Assembly (NCBI GenBank): GCA_037447655.1 | Contig: JBBHKE010001769.1 | Location: forward strand, 51,160-65,280 | Source of the DNA: Zygnema cylindricum | Lineage: Eukaryota > Streptophyta > Zygnematophyceae > Zygnematales > Zygnemataceae | DNA: 14,121 bases | Direction of reading: 5' to 3' | Shown: positions 1-8,475 of the stretch, one piece after another | Layout of the letters: each line of letters opens with the position of its first letter | Position numbering within the stretch: the stretch's first letter is position 1 | Position numbers and translations under genes: made by a program | The notes under the pieces: generated by a model | Databases searched by the model: none | What the model was told of the DNA's origin: nothing | The model's input: the letters and a program-made list of their open reading frames with translations, nothing else

Positions 1-112
1 CTCTACCACCACGACATGTCGTCGTCTATCTTCTTTTAAGTGAACCTGATAGACATGGACGACTACTGAACTCATATAACGTTTGCCCGCCAAGACTCCT
101 ACTAGTCAAAAA
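1..112. other. Left edge, no recognisable gene
   Basis: These bases lie downstream of the MYB fragment on its strand. I read all three minus-strand frames for the missing end of the SANT repeat (expected Tyr, then a leucine-rich stretch and an Ala/Gly-rich linker) and found none; each frame soon hits a stop. It could be intron, 3' flank, or foreign sequence at a breakpoint. Confidence 0.4.
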
Positions 113-508
113 TTAACTGCGTTGCCGCACCTCCTCCACCGACTTCCCAGGGACTTGAGATGCAATTTTCTCCCATTTTCTGTCGTCAGTGTCATCCAAA
201 TGCATCGCCAGGGCACTTTCAAACAGCTTATCCTCCGATGGCAGCCAGGAATGGCTTCCATGGGAGCTCCCGGACTCGAGAGGAGCCGGTAAGTCTCCCT
301 CCAAACCTTCCTGCTGCTGCTGCGGCAAACAGCCGCCATCGTCAATTAAAAACTGATCATCCTCAGAACCGCCCGTTTGCAATATACTCAAGTCATCAGC
401 AGGTACAGATAGTCCAAGTGAATTTTCTTCTATCTGCTGCTGTACAGCACCACCATCTCCTCCCCCTTGAGAGAGAGCCTTGGCCTCCCTCTTCACCCCT
501 GCCTGCAT
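113..508 (-). pseudogene. Truncated MYB-related (single SANT repeat, RADIALIS/DIVARICATA/MYBS-like) transcription factor fragment
   Basis: The frame reads 131 residues. Residues 1-80 are low-complexity and rich in Gln, Gly, Asp and Ser. Residues 88-131 form a SANT/MYB repeat: Trp88, then EDKLFESALAMHLDD, Trp112 in KWEKIASQVPGKSVEEVRQR. This is the hallmark first SANT repeat of plant RAD/DIV/MYBS proteins, where the usual text is DRWEKIA...PGKSVEEV followed by a Tyr and about 20 more conserved residues. Such proteins act in the nucleus, binding DNA or partner MYBs. Here the domain stops one residue after VRQR (Ser then TAA at 113-115), and no frame of bases 1-112 restores the missing helix end, so the fragment is truncated. 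An extra Lys sits before Trp112. The Met at 506-508 is the first after an in-frame stop at 548-550, but the real start is uncertain. An intron just after VRQR (GTTAAT as donor) is possible, in which case this would be exon 1 of a gene running off the left edge. I prefer a gene fragment; the family call is firm. Confidence 0.78.
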
Positions 509-550
509 ATGTGAACAGCAGAAGGAGGCTCTCCCCCGAGGCCAACCCTA

Positions 551-820
551 ATGCTCCTGATTTTGCAGCTGAAGCCCTCCAACACCGCCTCATGCAGAGC
601 TTCAAAAAAGACTACAGACATGCCCCTGCAGTATCCATATGGCGATGGCACGGAACAACCATGTTAAGTTTTGGTACGAAACATTCAGTACTTTTGTACT
701 TTTGTTTTTAAAATTGTTTTTTTCACATCATAACTTTAATTTGCGTTGGAAGTTCAATGTGGTGTATCGTGAATTAGTGTGAAATTCCATTAGGGGGAAA
801 ATGAGATTGTTTGTTGAAGG
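551..820. other. 5' side of the MYB fragment, no gene assigned
   Basis: The GC-richer composition of the MYB fragment continues to about 660 and then drops sharply to T-rich sequence. On the minus strand this would be the leader or promoter side. A plus-strand open frame covers 160-711, but it is antisense to the clear SANT domain and has no recognisable domain. No convincing TATA box or other promoter element can be assigned. Confidence 0.35.
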
Positions 821-868
821 TCGTACTTCTTCGTAAAGCATCGTACTTCTTCGTAAAGTGTCGTACTA
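821..868. repeat. 20-bp tandem duplication
   Basis: TCGTACTTCTTCGTAAAG followed by two variable bases occurs at 821-840 and again at 841-860. A third partial start, TCGTACT, follows at 861. It is a simple local tandem duplication with no coding meaning. Confidence 0.85.
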
Positions 869-932
869 TTTGTTTATTTCTGTCAAAAAAACAAGGTTAA
901 ATCAGTCATATTTGATTTCCCAAGGTTATAGG

Positions 933-992
933 CGTAAACCTTGACCGTCGGATGCAGATAGGGATAAACCCTGACCGTCAGATGTAGATAGA
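933..992. repeat. 30-bp tandem duplication
   Basis: Two copies with a 30-bp period (933-962 and 963-992) share the core TAAACC.TGACCGTC.GATG.AGATAG. They differ at a few bases. The sequence sits between the MYB fragment and the TIR-bounded element at 1165. Confidence 0.8.
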
Positions 993-1019
993 GATACGCC
1001 ATCAGTCGGACCTTTTCAG

Positions 1020-1080
1020 TTTGTAACAAGTGACCTGAAGAAAAACAAGTTTTGCAACAAGTGACCTGAAGAATAAAAAG
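1020..1080. repeat. 31-bp tandem duplication
   Basis: Two copies (about 1020-1050 and 1051-1080) share AACAAGTGACCTGAAGAA with a 31-bp period. It lies immediately after the 30-bp duplication, so this short stretch has been duplicated at two neighbouring places. Confidence 0.8.
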
Positions 1081-1164
1081 TCGGTTATTGACCCGACACA
1101 ATAGAACAATCGCTTTCAATGGTTTTCTTTTTTTTACTTTTACTGGGATCGGGTAACGGAACAT

Positions 1165-1188
1165 AAGCCTTAAGGTACTTTCGCATGT
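1165..1188 (+). repeat. Left terminal inverted repeat of the 975-bp element
   Basis: It reads AAGCCTTAAGG and continues to ACTTTCGCATGT. It pairs with 2116-2139 with one mismatch in 24 bases. Confidence 0.75.
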
Positions 1189-1667
1189 AACTGACACTTT
1201 AGTCTTGTAACTTTGTTTCTAGCGAAGATTCTCCACACTACTTTCAGAGCATTCGTTTGAAAAAAATGAAATCGTTACTTTAGATTGTGACGGATGTAGA
1301 CGTGGGTGTAATTTGTGACGGTTGTAGACGACTATAAAACTCGCGACAATTGATGACGTTTACAAGATAGTGACGGTTGTAGACGTCTAGCTACTTGTGA
1401 CATTGTAGATGTTTAGGGTTTGTGACATTTTGACGTCACGCTCAAATTATGACAGCGCCGACGTCACAAATTCTAAAACTTTCCGCCATGGTTTCCCGAT
1501 TTTGTTTTTTAGTCTTTTCCATCTCTACTTGCCATCAAAATACGCCCAAAAGTAGTCATAAGAATTCGTTTTTAGATATCTTTCATTTTATACTGTTATT
1601 GGCATTTTTCATTGCAAGAATTGTGAGATAGACGCGGTAGTGGGAGAGGGCGAGAGAGGATCTTTCA

Positions 1668-1696
1668 CGGACTTCGCTTTAGCGAAATGGCGTCCG
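1668..1696. other. Bulged hairpin
   Basis: CGGAC pairs with GTCCG at the base, and TTCGCT pairs with AGCGAA around a TT loop. A five-base bulge (ATGGC) lies on the 3' side. It sits just after the GA-rich tract of repeat copy 1. I do not see it kept in copies 2 and 3. Confidence 0.55.
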
Positions 1697-1872
1697 TTGG
1701 TCAAGACCCCCTCCGTGACCCCTGTACGGAAAAAAACGCACCGAAAAAAATCACGCACATGCTAGAAACGTGCAGTGTGTTTTTTTTGTTGTACTCCGTG
1801 CACAAAAATTGTCAAAAACGTCCGACACGTGCGACAGCATCTGCCTATTCGCTCACCTTATAGAGCTTTGTT

Positions 1873-1898
1873 TAAAATCACCTCGCGAGGTGATTTTA
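1873..1898. repeat. Perfect 26-bp palindrome
   Basis: TAAAATCACCTCG is followed directly by its exact reverse complement. The right half (GAGGTGATTTT) is kept in repeat copy 2 at 3105. Copy 3 has a related palindrome (GACTCGTGAGTC, about 5815-5826) at the equivalent place, so a dyad is a shared trait of the family. Confidence 0.85.
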
Positions 1899-1945
1899 TA
1901 TAAAGTTTGAATATGAGCTGGAAGGATGCGAAAGTGGGTCGAAAT

Positions 1946-1989
1946 GCGCTAGACGACAAACTACATCGCGCTAGACGACAAACTCCATG
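1946..1989. repeat. 22-bp tandem duplication inside repeat copy 1
   Basis: GCGCTAGACGACAAACT plus CAT occurs at 1946-1967 and 1968-1989 with two or so differences. Copy 2 keeps a single related word (TTAGACGACATGAACT, about 3219), so the duplication is specific to copy 1. Confidence 0.75.
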
Positions 1990-2115
1990 ACATAAAAAGT
2001 TTGAAGGTAATGCAACTTGTACGGTGGTAATTTATTTTTTTTGGTACGGGTGCAGATTTTCTCTTTTTTTTCTAAGTTATGGAGGCTAACGACATAAAAT
2101 AACTGTAACTTCAAC

Positions 2116-2139
2116 ACATGCGAAAGTACCTTTAGGCTT
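2116..2139 (-). repeat. Right terminal inverted repeat of the 975-bp element
   Basis: It starts ACATGCGAAAGTACC and ends AGGCTT. Its reverse complement matches the left arm at 23 of 24 bases. Confidence 0.75.
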
Positions 2140-2494
2140 TCATTTTTCGTCTAAGTTAAAAGAGTTTAAAAAGCTTCTGTCCAATAATTTGGTGAGAAAT
2201 TAGGCTTCCATGCGACAACTTTATTCACACGTGGTCGTCGCAGTCTTGCTAGCGTAAAAGATGGTCGGCCGTATGGATTGCTCATTTTTTATGACTATCG
2301 ATGTTCATACGCGCAACCAAATTTTTAGTGGTTTATCACACTTTTTTGCAAATTAAAGCTCTTCGATGGATTGACCCTCCAATCACAGCTCAATCGTATC
2401 AAAATTGTAATAATTTGTGCGAACATTGAACCATCCCAAATAATTTGGCGTAAACACTTGTGCTATGCTAAAACACGCATGCGTTAATCATTAC
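2140..2494. other. AT-rich spacer, no gene seen
   Basis: I see no gene, RNA or clear repeat between repeat copies 1 and 2. Both strands carry frequent stops. Confidence 0.4.
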
Positions 2495-3245
2495 CTTTTA
2501 GTGAATTTTTCGTATTTCTTTGTAAAACATTCCAATGTGAGAAAATTAAATCGTTAAGTTGAGGTGTGACGGTTGTAAACGACTACAAAACTTGCGATGA
2601 TTGGTGACATGTACACAAACAAATACCGTTGTAAATGCATATAGTTTTGTGACATTTCAGATACATCTAATTTTGCGACAATGTGACGCCATTTTCACTT
2701 GTGACGACGTCAAAGTCATTCGTATCAAAACTTTCTACCATGGTATGTTTTTTTCATTTTTCCGTCTTTCTCCTTAAGTACCATGAAACTACACCCAAAT
2801 GTAGTTAAAAGAAAAAACGCTTTCATTTTATAACATTATGTCGTGTCATTCTAGAAAGTGTGAGATAAAAACGGTAGTGTGAAAGGGAGAGGGAGTGGCG
2901 ACAACGGATAAACTTTTACCATAGACCCTTAAATGAAAGAAGAGGTTCGAGATTCCTCAAAATTTTTCTATGTACATGCGTAAAACGAACAAGAAACAGA
3001 AACGTATACTGTACCTCGTGCAAACAAAATGACATTCATTTGCCGTAAGCGTGAATGTTGTAATTCTTGTTGTTCAAGTGATGCGTTAATTGAAATTCGC
3101 TCTCGAGGTGATTTTGGTTAAAAAAATTAGATGAGCTAAAACCTTGCTTCTTGGTGTCGAAAGGAGGAAGCTAAAAGATTTAAGTACAAAAGATGTCAAA
3201 TCGTAGTACATTTAAAGTGTTAGACGACATGAACTGTATTTTTCA
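2495..3245 (+). repeat. Diverged copy 2 of the interspersed repeat family
   Basis: The order of landmarks matches copy 1: TGTGACGGTTGTAAACGACTA at 2564 (with ACAAAACTTGCG after it), GTGACGACGTCAAAG near 2700, CTACACCCAAATGTAGTTA near 2790, CGGTAGTG plus a GA-rich tract at 2871-2896, CTCGTGCAAACAAA near 3017, GAGGTGATTTT at 3105, and TTAGACGACATG at about 3219. The spacing differs from copy 1 by only tens of bases. Ends are approximate, and I could not find the 24-bp inverted repeats of copy 1 here, so it is either eroded or a sibling type. Confidence 0.65.
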
Positions 3246-3355
3246 TTTATTTATTATTTTGCAACTTCCACGAATTAGCCTAAATACATTCGTTCACTTC
3301 CTTCTCATGCTTATAACAAAACTTAAATATTTGTCACCTTCATCTTACTCCGATG

Positions 3356-3425
3356 CATACTATGTTCTCCTCGTACGACTGCGTCCCATACATACCATGT
3401 TCTCCACTTACGACTCCGTCCCATT
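3356..3425. repeat. 35-bp tandem duplication
   Basis: CATAC(T/C)ATGTTCTCC, then a diverged middle, then ACGACT(G/C)CGTCCCAT occurs twice with a 35-bp period (3356-3390 and 3391-3425). It falls inside two overlapping open frames (3193-3474 and 3353-3544), neither of which resembles a known protein. Confidence 0.75.
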
Positions 3426-5028
3426 GGCAACATCTATCCCATCTTCGGTCTTCCACATATTGGAAATCACTTAACTTATCAGCAATTTATCAAAAAATGT
3501 TTTTATACTTGTATTTTCTTTTGACATCGTCCTTTCGGAACTGATTCCGTTGTCATCAGGACGCACTCCATTGACCATCGTTGTGAATATATTGTATTTC
3601 GTCAACACGGTCTAAAAAAGTGGCCCAACTATAGTTGTAGTATGTTAATTATGTTTATCCAATCGTGATTTTGTATTATCTTGTCAAAATATACAAATGA
3701 CTTAAAAAAAATGGAAAAAAGACAGAGGAGATAAGACATGCGAAAAAACAGAAAAAACAATTGTACAAATAAATTAATGGTGGATAAACGATAAATGGTG
3801 TATAGGTTGCGAAGCGAAATGAATGGAGGTGGCTAAACAACAATTAATCAATGAGAGAGGAGAAAAGAAAATTGGTTGAAATATACAATTTTTTTTATTA
3901 TTATTATTAAGTTTTTATATGTAAAAAGGTATGTTTTTTTAACTATTTTTAAAAATATGTATAAATTAGAAACATATGGACGTTTCAGCGAATCACGTTA
4001 AAGAAAAAAACATAACAAAAAATAAAGAAAATACATCGGTGGGAACCTAAGTTGATCGTTTAGGTTATTAATCGACTGTCGCGTATATGTCTTATTTTAG
4101 CCTTAATATATTATGTCCTCTAGCTCTAAGACTGACATCGATTTTGCGTCATTTGATTGCTCGACTTCTCCACAAAGTTTCACATATGTTTTTGCGTTGT
4201 TTAAGAGTTTCGTCAAAATCGTAAAAAAAATGTTTTTCGCATATTTACCCTGTTCAACTTGAAGGTGAGTAAATATTTACTATTTTCCGTTAAAAATATT
4301 TACATTATGATGACGTTTATTTAAAAGATTTGAACCTTAAATCATTTTGTTTACAAAAATTATAATATATAAACATTTCACTAGAAGAGAATAACAAAAT
4401 CGTACAACAAAATGACTTATAACTTTCAAAATTTTAAATTACATATGTATACACCGTGAATCGCTTTTAGCGATAATATTTGTAATTTGGCGCCCATCAA
4501 TTTTGACCCACATACTTAAAATATAATCAATAACAATTTTATTCATTTTACATTAATATAAGTACGATTAAATTAACGTTAATTACTCTAATTTCCATTT
4601 TTTTAAATAGTGTAATGTGCAAAATATGTCACTCCTTACTAAAACTGCTCATTATTTCACACATACATACAAAATAAGTGTTATATAAAAGCGTGAACAC
4701 ATAATATTGAATAAGTTGCCGCGAGAAACTGCATTCATATTTTACTCATGGTCATAAAGATAATGGGAAAATTGCGCGAACTAGTGCTTACATTTCCAAA
4801 CGTCGAATGTGGGAACAAAGGTTGTCGCAGCTACAATAAGACAATGTGTATTCAAATTGGTGATAGGTGTATAATTTAGAGTTAGTTTTTGTTAGCATTG
4901 AGCATTTTAACCTACAATAAAGTTGATCTCACTAATAGTTTATTTACACGACTCATTCTTTAACTTTAATAAAGATTCACGTTGTAACGTTCTCGTTATA
5001 ACTTCTGTTCATATCCTCGACGTTTGAA
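3426..5028. other. Long AT-rich stretch, no gene seen
   Basis: About 1.6 kb with frequent stops in all frames. It holds a short (TTA)n microsatellite at about 3894-3909, runs of A and T, and otherwise sequence that I cannot assign. No tRNA, promoter or transposase motif was found. Confidence 0.45.
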
Positions 5029-5050
5029 CACGTGAAAACCAATTCACGTG
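5029..5050. other. Short hairpin with paired CACGTG (G-box) words
   Basis: CACGTGAA (5029-5036) pairs perfectly with TTCACGTG (5043-5050) around the loop AACCAA. Each arm contains the palindromic plant G-box core CACGTG. The sequence is upstream of repeat copy 3. A regulatory role is not shown, because no gene is nearby. Confidence 0.6.
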
Positions 5051-5109
5051 AATTCCTTTATTTTAGGGTGTGTTGGCGATGTAACCAAAACGTTGAAATG
5101 TACTTGGAT

Positions 5110-5900
5110 TTTTGTGAAAATATTTTGTAATGTATTTTAAATTGTTATAATGTCCTATATCGAAATAAATACTTAAATATTTGCTACTTTAAAATTGTGC
5201 TTGTTGTATACGTCTATAAAACATGCGGCGATTGAATACATTTGGAAAACTTGCGACAATGTGTAAACGCCGACAAAACTATAGTAGCGACAAATGATTG
5301 TATCTTGTCAAACCGCAGTTTTTCAGATTTTTGTGATAGCGATGGTTTAGGGTTTTATGAAATTGTGACGTTATGCTCACTTGTGACAACGTCGACGTCA
5401 CTTATTTTAAACCTTTTGCCATAGATCCACAATTTGTTTTCTTGTCTTTTATCACTAAATGTGCCATTAAACTCAACCCGAAAGTACTAAAAAAAAAACT
5501 TCTACATTCCATATAAGTATTATCGTATTTTATTCAAAGACGAGGAAAAGAGGAGCGGTAGGGTGAGAGGGAGAGAGAGAGACGACCATGACGAAGTTGA
5601 ACTTTGCAAAAAAACTCGTGATTAAAAACAGAGGTTAAAGACTCTTGCAATTTTTTCTCCCTACGTGCTCGTCTTTTTTTTAAGTATACTCGTTGGACGA
5701 GCAAGGGAAAAATATTTCATGTACTATCCCTCGTGCAAATAATTTTATAAAAAGGTTTGATGCATCCGACAACTTTTCCCTGTTCGTTGTTGAATTGTTA
5801 ACTTTAATAAAATCGACTCGTGAGTCACTTTCAATGGAATTTTGAAAATGAACTAGCATGACGTGATAGTCGGTCGAAAGAATAGTAACGCCAAATTAGA
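5110..5900 (+). repeat. Diverged copy 3 of the interspersed repeat family
   Basis: Landmarks appear in the same order and orientation as in copies 1 and 2: TGTGCTTGTTGTATACGTCT at 5195, GTGACAACGTCGACGTCAC at about 5383, CATTAAACTCAACCCGAAAG at about 5465, GCGGTA plus a GA-rich tract at 5555-5582, CCCTCGTGCAAATAA near 5728, and a GACTCGTGAGTC dyad near 5815. It is the most diverged of the three. TTGGTTTTCACACG at 5938-5951 loosely mirrors ACACGTGAAAACCAA at 5028-5042, which may mark the old ends. An open frame at 5242-5424 lies within it and is not a gene. Confidence 0.55.
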
Positions 5901-5959
5901 GTACAATATAAGTTTAAAGATGATACATATTGTACTTTGGTTTTCACACGTTTTTCATA

Positions 5960-6530
5960 CAACGAAAGTTTTTCTCATTGCTTTTTCAATTTTGTGGGCA
6001 AAAAAAAAAAAAAAAAACAGTACTCTAACATATGGACAAACAACCTTATTTATTGTAATCTTGTGTTTACGCCTCTCTCTAATAGTTTTTTCAACCTTTT
6101 TTTTAAGAACCAACGAGCTATTTTAGTAAGAACTGACTCAATTTAAAACAACACGCTTTTAAATAGCCTATGAATTAGAGTGATAAGCATCATTTAAACT
6201 GTACATATATTAGTGCAATTGAACAAAAACAATTATTAATTATCTTGTAGGTTTAATACTCGTAATATAAGGGCCTCGCTACAGTGTTATTAAAGGTAAT
6301 AACTATCAAAGATCACAAAAGGGAAAAATTCAAATACCCGAATCCGACAGTTTATTTTTTCTCAAATCTGAACAACAGAAAACAAGATGGGTTATATCAC
6401 GCTCCTAAATTGTTATCTGGTATACAATACGCGTTTACGAAAATAAATGTTAATCGAAACTTTATTTCTCGCGACTACGCGTACCCAAATACTGACCATT
6501 ATCTTATAATATGATTTGCGAAATGAATAG
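5960..6530. other. AT-rich stretch, no recognisable gene
   Basis: It contains an A run at 6001-6018. A 76-residue open frame at 6284-6514 is the least stop-ridden part, with a basic composition and Tyr- and Asn-rich text, but it matches no family I know. I treat it as chance. Confidence 0.4.
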
Positions 6531-6531
6531 T

Positions 6532-6765
6532 GTTAGGGTACGACCCAATGTGGCTAAGTACGAGTTTTTTTGTGTAGTTTTTCTTTAAAATTTAGCGGCG
6601 TACTGCTTAAGTTGCAACCGTATAAAAAAATCTCAAATTTGTAGAGTATAAGGGTGCGTCTTTATGTGCCCAAGTAAGGGTTTTTTGTGTCATTTCCCTC
6701 TAAAACTTAGAGCCGTACCGCGTAAGTTTAAACCGTACAAAAAAATAGAAAAAAAAAGAACATTT
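6532..6765. repeat. Two-copy tandem repeat of about 116 bp
   Basis: Copy A (about 6532-6647) and copy B (about 6648-6765) share, in order, AGGGT(A/G)CG, AAGTA.G.GTTTTTTGTGT, a run ending CTTAAGTT or GTAAGTTT, AACCGTA.AAAAAA and flanking A-rich ends. Identity is moderate, so the duplication is old. No reading frame is conserved across the copies. Confidence 0.75.
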
Positions 6766-6858
6766 TGTGTCATCATCGAATTTAATATGTACTATATCTT
6801 GTCGTTTTGTGTTCTTTGACCCACAGCCACGCCAAAAAACGTCATCTTCAAACTTTCC

Positions 6859-6887
6859 TTTAAAACACAGTGTTGATGTGTTTTAAA
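6859..6887. other. Hairpin with an 11-bp perfect stem
   Basis: TTTAAAACACA (6859-6869) pairs exactly with TGTGTTTTAAA (6877-6887) around a seven-base loop. It is the first of two adjacent strong hairpins. Confidence 0.65.
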
Positions 6888-6903
6888 ACAAAGTATTTTC
6901 GAA

Positions 6904-6945
6904 AAAAAAATAAAAACACGTATTCGTACGTGTTTTTTTTTTTTT
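6904..6945. other. Hairpin with TTCG loop and A/T-run arms
   Basis: AAAAACACGTA (6912-6922) pairs with TACGTGTTTTT (6927-6937) around the tetraloop TTCG. One T-T mismatch further out, the pairing continues with a run of A against a run of T. A stem closed by TTCG and ended by a T run looks like a transcription-terminator shape, but in a plant nuclear context with no gene beside it I read it as an incidental or transposon-derived inverted repeat. Confidence 0.65.
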
Positions 6946-6949
6946 AATT

Positions 6950-7580
6950 TAAAAATAATTCAAGCGACAACAAAAGGTACACTATTTGTTATGTTATGTC
7001 CGTTTGGGTCCATCAAAGTACACAATTGTTTCGTTCAGTACGGATTTTTCTATTCTAAGGGTCTGAAAATTACGATTCTATTTGACGAAATCGTGAAAAA
7101 TCTCTAAAGGCGCCCCTGGAGAAAACAGTGACAGTGGTCGAATTACCAAAGGTATTCAAACACTTTTTTTGCTTTAAAATAATGAAAGCCCACAATTATT
7201 AGTGCTTTGTTTGTTAACTCACACAAAAGAGGATAATAAGTCTAATTTATTATGTTGTTTCATCTGGAAAATTTACTATGTTTTTATAGGACGAGAATTA
7301 CCAAAAAAAAACCCCTAAATATTGTGTTTAATATTAGTTCATTACGTCACACTTAATGTACTGTGCAAATCGGTTATTCTAAAACCAAATTTATATTATT
7401 ATGATTGTTATTATTATTTTCACTTGTTTTCCCCATTAGGAGGTCAAAGTAAAACTTAAATTATGCCTGATTATTAAATCAAATATGAGATAGGTTTTCC
7501 AAATTTGTGTTTTTTTTCCCTTTTGGAATTTGAACTATTTGACGACATTCATTTGCACTCTGTTATGTTTGTATTTTTGC
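6950..7580. other. AT-rich stretch, no gene seen
   Basis: No domain, RNA gene or repeat was recognised. Stops are frequent in all six frames. Confidence 0.4.
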
Positions 7581-7581
7581 C

Positions 7582-7689
7582 GTTTCCCTCTTTCCCTATC
7601 CCCCTCTATATCTGCCTTTTACTCTCTCTCCTTCTTTCCCTCTCCCTTTGTCCCCATCTCCTTTTGTTTCCCTCTCCCTCCCCCTCTCC
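7582..7689. repeat. CT-rich (polypyrimidine) tract
   Basis: About 108 bases are almost entirely C and T, with words such as TCCCTCTCCCT and CTCTCTCC on the plus strand. A chance open frame (7505-7813) reads through it as Leu/Ser/Pro-rich low complexity. GA-rich tracts on the plus strand occur in the three family repeats and at 10041-10097, but the flanks here do not align convincingly to an inverted copy. Confidence 0.8.
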
Positions 7690-8320
7690 GCTGAAATTTT
7701 TGCTTTCATCGACTAAATTTGCCACCTGCCGCGTGTTTCTCTGTTTTTTAGGTTCTCACTTTTTTGACATTTTTTTGTATGTTTTGGTTAGTAAAAAAAA
7801 AATAATATTTTGATGTTCAACATTTTTCCTATTCGTTTATCTTATTTGTTTTAAACTTATGGTATTTTTTATTCCTCTATCGTTTTTTTTCCCTAGTTAT
7901 TCTCGTAAATATTCAAAATCTACTATTGAACTCTTAAATCTGTGAAAGAAAAACCAATTTCCATCTAAGATTTGGTCAAATTACACTCAAATATGGTCAA
8001 ATGAGTGATAGCAATTTCATAAACCACATATTTATTTAACAGTATTAAGTTTTATTTGGTTATTAAGTTTTATTAAGTTTACTATATTTTAAACAGAACG
8101 TCATCACATTCAACGATCATTTTTTGAGAGTATTAGTTTAAAATCAATGGTTAAAAACCAGCTTTCGAACATTATTGTTTAACGTTCAACTTTAATGTCT
8201 TAATTGTGAACATTATTATTTACTGAATTCTTACTTGTTAATGTTTTATCGCCCTTTGTAAATTGATAAAAAATAATATAAATAATAATATATAACAAAT
8301 GGTCAATATTTTTTAGTCAA
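7690..8320. other. AT-rich stretch, no gene seen
   Basis: It has a small TATTAAGTTTTATT direct repeat at 8043-8056 and 8061-8074, and an AATAAT-rich patch near 8268-8295. Nothing else can be assigned. Confidence 0.4.
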
Positions 8321-8321
8321 C

Positions 8322-8475
8322 AGTCAAAACTGAACCTTCTACTGCACACTAGTCACAAGTGAACCTTGTACTGCACACCAAATCAGCTATATACAGTAGA
8401 AAGTCAACAAACACCAGTCAAAAGTGAACCTTGTACTGCACACCAAATCAGCCATATACAGTAAAAAATCAACAA
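8322..8475. repeat. Tandem repeat, about 60-65-bp unit, 2.5 copies
   Basis: A partial unit (8322-8350), a full unit (8351-8415) and a second full unit (8416-8475) share AGTCA.AAGTGAACCTTGTA followed by CTGCACACCAAATCAGC.A and TATACAGTA. The two full units are highly alike, so the amplification is fairly recent. The unit is noncoding in all frames. Confidence 0.9.

Larger units (their letters stand above)
1165..2139. mobile_element. Non-autonomous DNA transposon-like element with 24-bp TIRs (copy 1 of a repeat family)
   Basis: The left end 1165-1188 (AAGCCTTAAGG and on) matches the reverse complement of 2116-2139 at 23 of 24 bases, giving a 975-bp unit. Inside there is no credible coding frame. 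From 1288 to about 1430 the unit carries several copies of a short word, TGTGACGGTTGTAGACG or close variants (1288, 1315, 1371, then weaker ones near 1397 and 1420), an arrangement like subterminal transposase-binding repeats. A GA-rich tract (1636-1660), a bulged hairpin (1668-1696) and a perfect palindrome (1873-1898) follow. I see no clear target-site duplication; the flanks ACAT and TCAT are suggestive only. The superfamily cannot be set from the ends. It could also be a fold-back remnant. Two diverged copies of the interior occur at about 2495-3245 and 5110-5900, which supports a mobile or amplified family. Confidence 0.65.

Noticed and set aside
160-711. 183-residue plus-strand open frame across the MYB island
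   Set aside because: It is antisense to a clear SANT domain, has no recognisable domain, and its length is explained by GC-richer composition and the shadow of the minus-strand frame.
883-1197. 104-residue minus-strand frame
   Set aside because: It runs over two tandem duplications and the left inverted repeat, and has no domain.
2940-2962. T-arm-like AGGTTCGAGATTCCT, possible tRNA
   Set aside because: The five-base stem does not pair properly and no acceptor, D or anticodon arm fits upstream.
6284-6514. 76-residue frame, possible small gene
   Set aside because: No known motif, no promoter context, isolated in AT-rich decayed sequence.
6904-6945. Bacterial-style rho-independent terminator
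   Set aside because: The shape fits, but everything else in the window is plant nuclear and no transcription unit ends here.
7505-7813. Leu/Ser/Pro-rich 102-residue frame that looks like a membrane protein
   Set aside because: It is the direct product of a CT-rich tract and T-rich flanks.
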